Origin: Pezicula radicicola
Lineage: Eukaryota; Ascomycota; Leotiomycetes; Helotiales; Dermateaceae
DNA: 64,000 nucleotides
Direction of reading: 5' to 3'
Assembly (NCBI GenBank): GCA_003008705.1
Contig: PDUO01000032.1
Coordinates: 597,985 to 661,984, forward strand
The notes beneath the pieces were generated by a model. It saw nothing but the letters and a program-made list of their open reading frames with translations. It did not search any database and was not told the DNA's origin. Shown here piece after piece: positions 63,901 through 64,000 of this stretch. A program made the position numbers and the translations under genes. The first letter of the stretch is position 1. Every line of letters starts with the position of its first letter.

Positions 63901-64000
63901 ACTTAGGTTAAGTTTAATTATTTAATTAAAAATAAAACTTACTCTAATATATTTATCCCCCCTTTCTTTTAATTATTTACCCTTAAGTAGTTTTAGTTTT
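60986..64000. repeat. AT-rich RIP-type island running off the window
   Basis: About 3 kb of extremely AT-rich sequence with very few CpA, TpG or CpG dinucleotides, abundant TpA and stops in all frames. This is the signature of RIP-mutated transposon DNA. No terminal repeat or readable protein remains, and the right edge lies beyond the window, so the element type is unknown. Confidence 0.85.

Overview
The window is genomic DNA from a filamentous ascomycete (Pezizomycotina, most likely Leotiomycetes; the class is an inference). The evidence is short GT-AG introns of roughly 45-100 bp, fungal gene families (PHO81/NUC-2, alpha-1,3-glucan synthase, HET, NACHT-ankyrin, GMC oxidoreductase) and AT-rich islands almost free of CpA/TpG, which is the footprint of repeat-induced point mutation (RIP). 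No bacterial, organellar, CRISPR, rRNA or convincing tRNA signal was seen. I rebuilt exon-intron structures by hand; in each multi-exon gene listed the exon lengths keep the reading frame.

Layout. 1-14 kb is a housekeeping segment: a PPR-like protein with a C-terminal Vts1-type SAM domain (1-2088), the phosphate regulator PHO81/NUC-2 (3933-7569), a secreted repeat protein with dibasic sites (8349-9314, minus), and a divergent pair, VPS24 (ESCRT-III, minus) and p23/Sba1 (Hsp90 co-chaperone, plus), sharing a 600-bp promoter. 14-31 kb holds a secreted GMC oxidoreductase, a large ankyrin protein with a fungal STAND-type N-terminus, a 14-TM-type MFS transporter, a dead HET-domain gene and an aquaporin-family channel.

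31-50 kb holds an NLR-like NACHT-ankyrin gene with a ZZ zinc finger inside the NACHT module and a MITE-like element in its second intron, a membrane acyltransferase, and a 24-exon alpha-1,3-glucan synthase. 50-60 kb holds a hypothetical protein, a short-chain dehydrogenase with a probable GC-AG intron, a 1.37-kb RIP-mutated terminal-inverted-repeat transposon, a small three-exon membrane protein, an aldo-keto reductase and an F-box protein. From about 60.99 kb to the end is a 3-kb RIP-type AT island.

Themes. Three loci between 18.9 and 37.8 kb (STAND-type ankyrin protein, HET relic, NACHT-ZZ-ankyrin) belong to families linked to fungal non-self recognition, and they lie among repeat debris. 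A short motif related to AAATCAAGTGAGTTACT recurs at several intergenic sites and inside the intronic MITE. I found no single unmistakably new multi-gene system. The most unusual items are the PPR-SAM fusion, the intronic MITE with its dispersed motif, the intron-dense glucan synthase and the asymmetrically RIP-mutated transposon.
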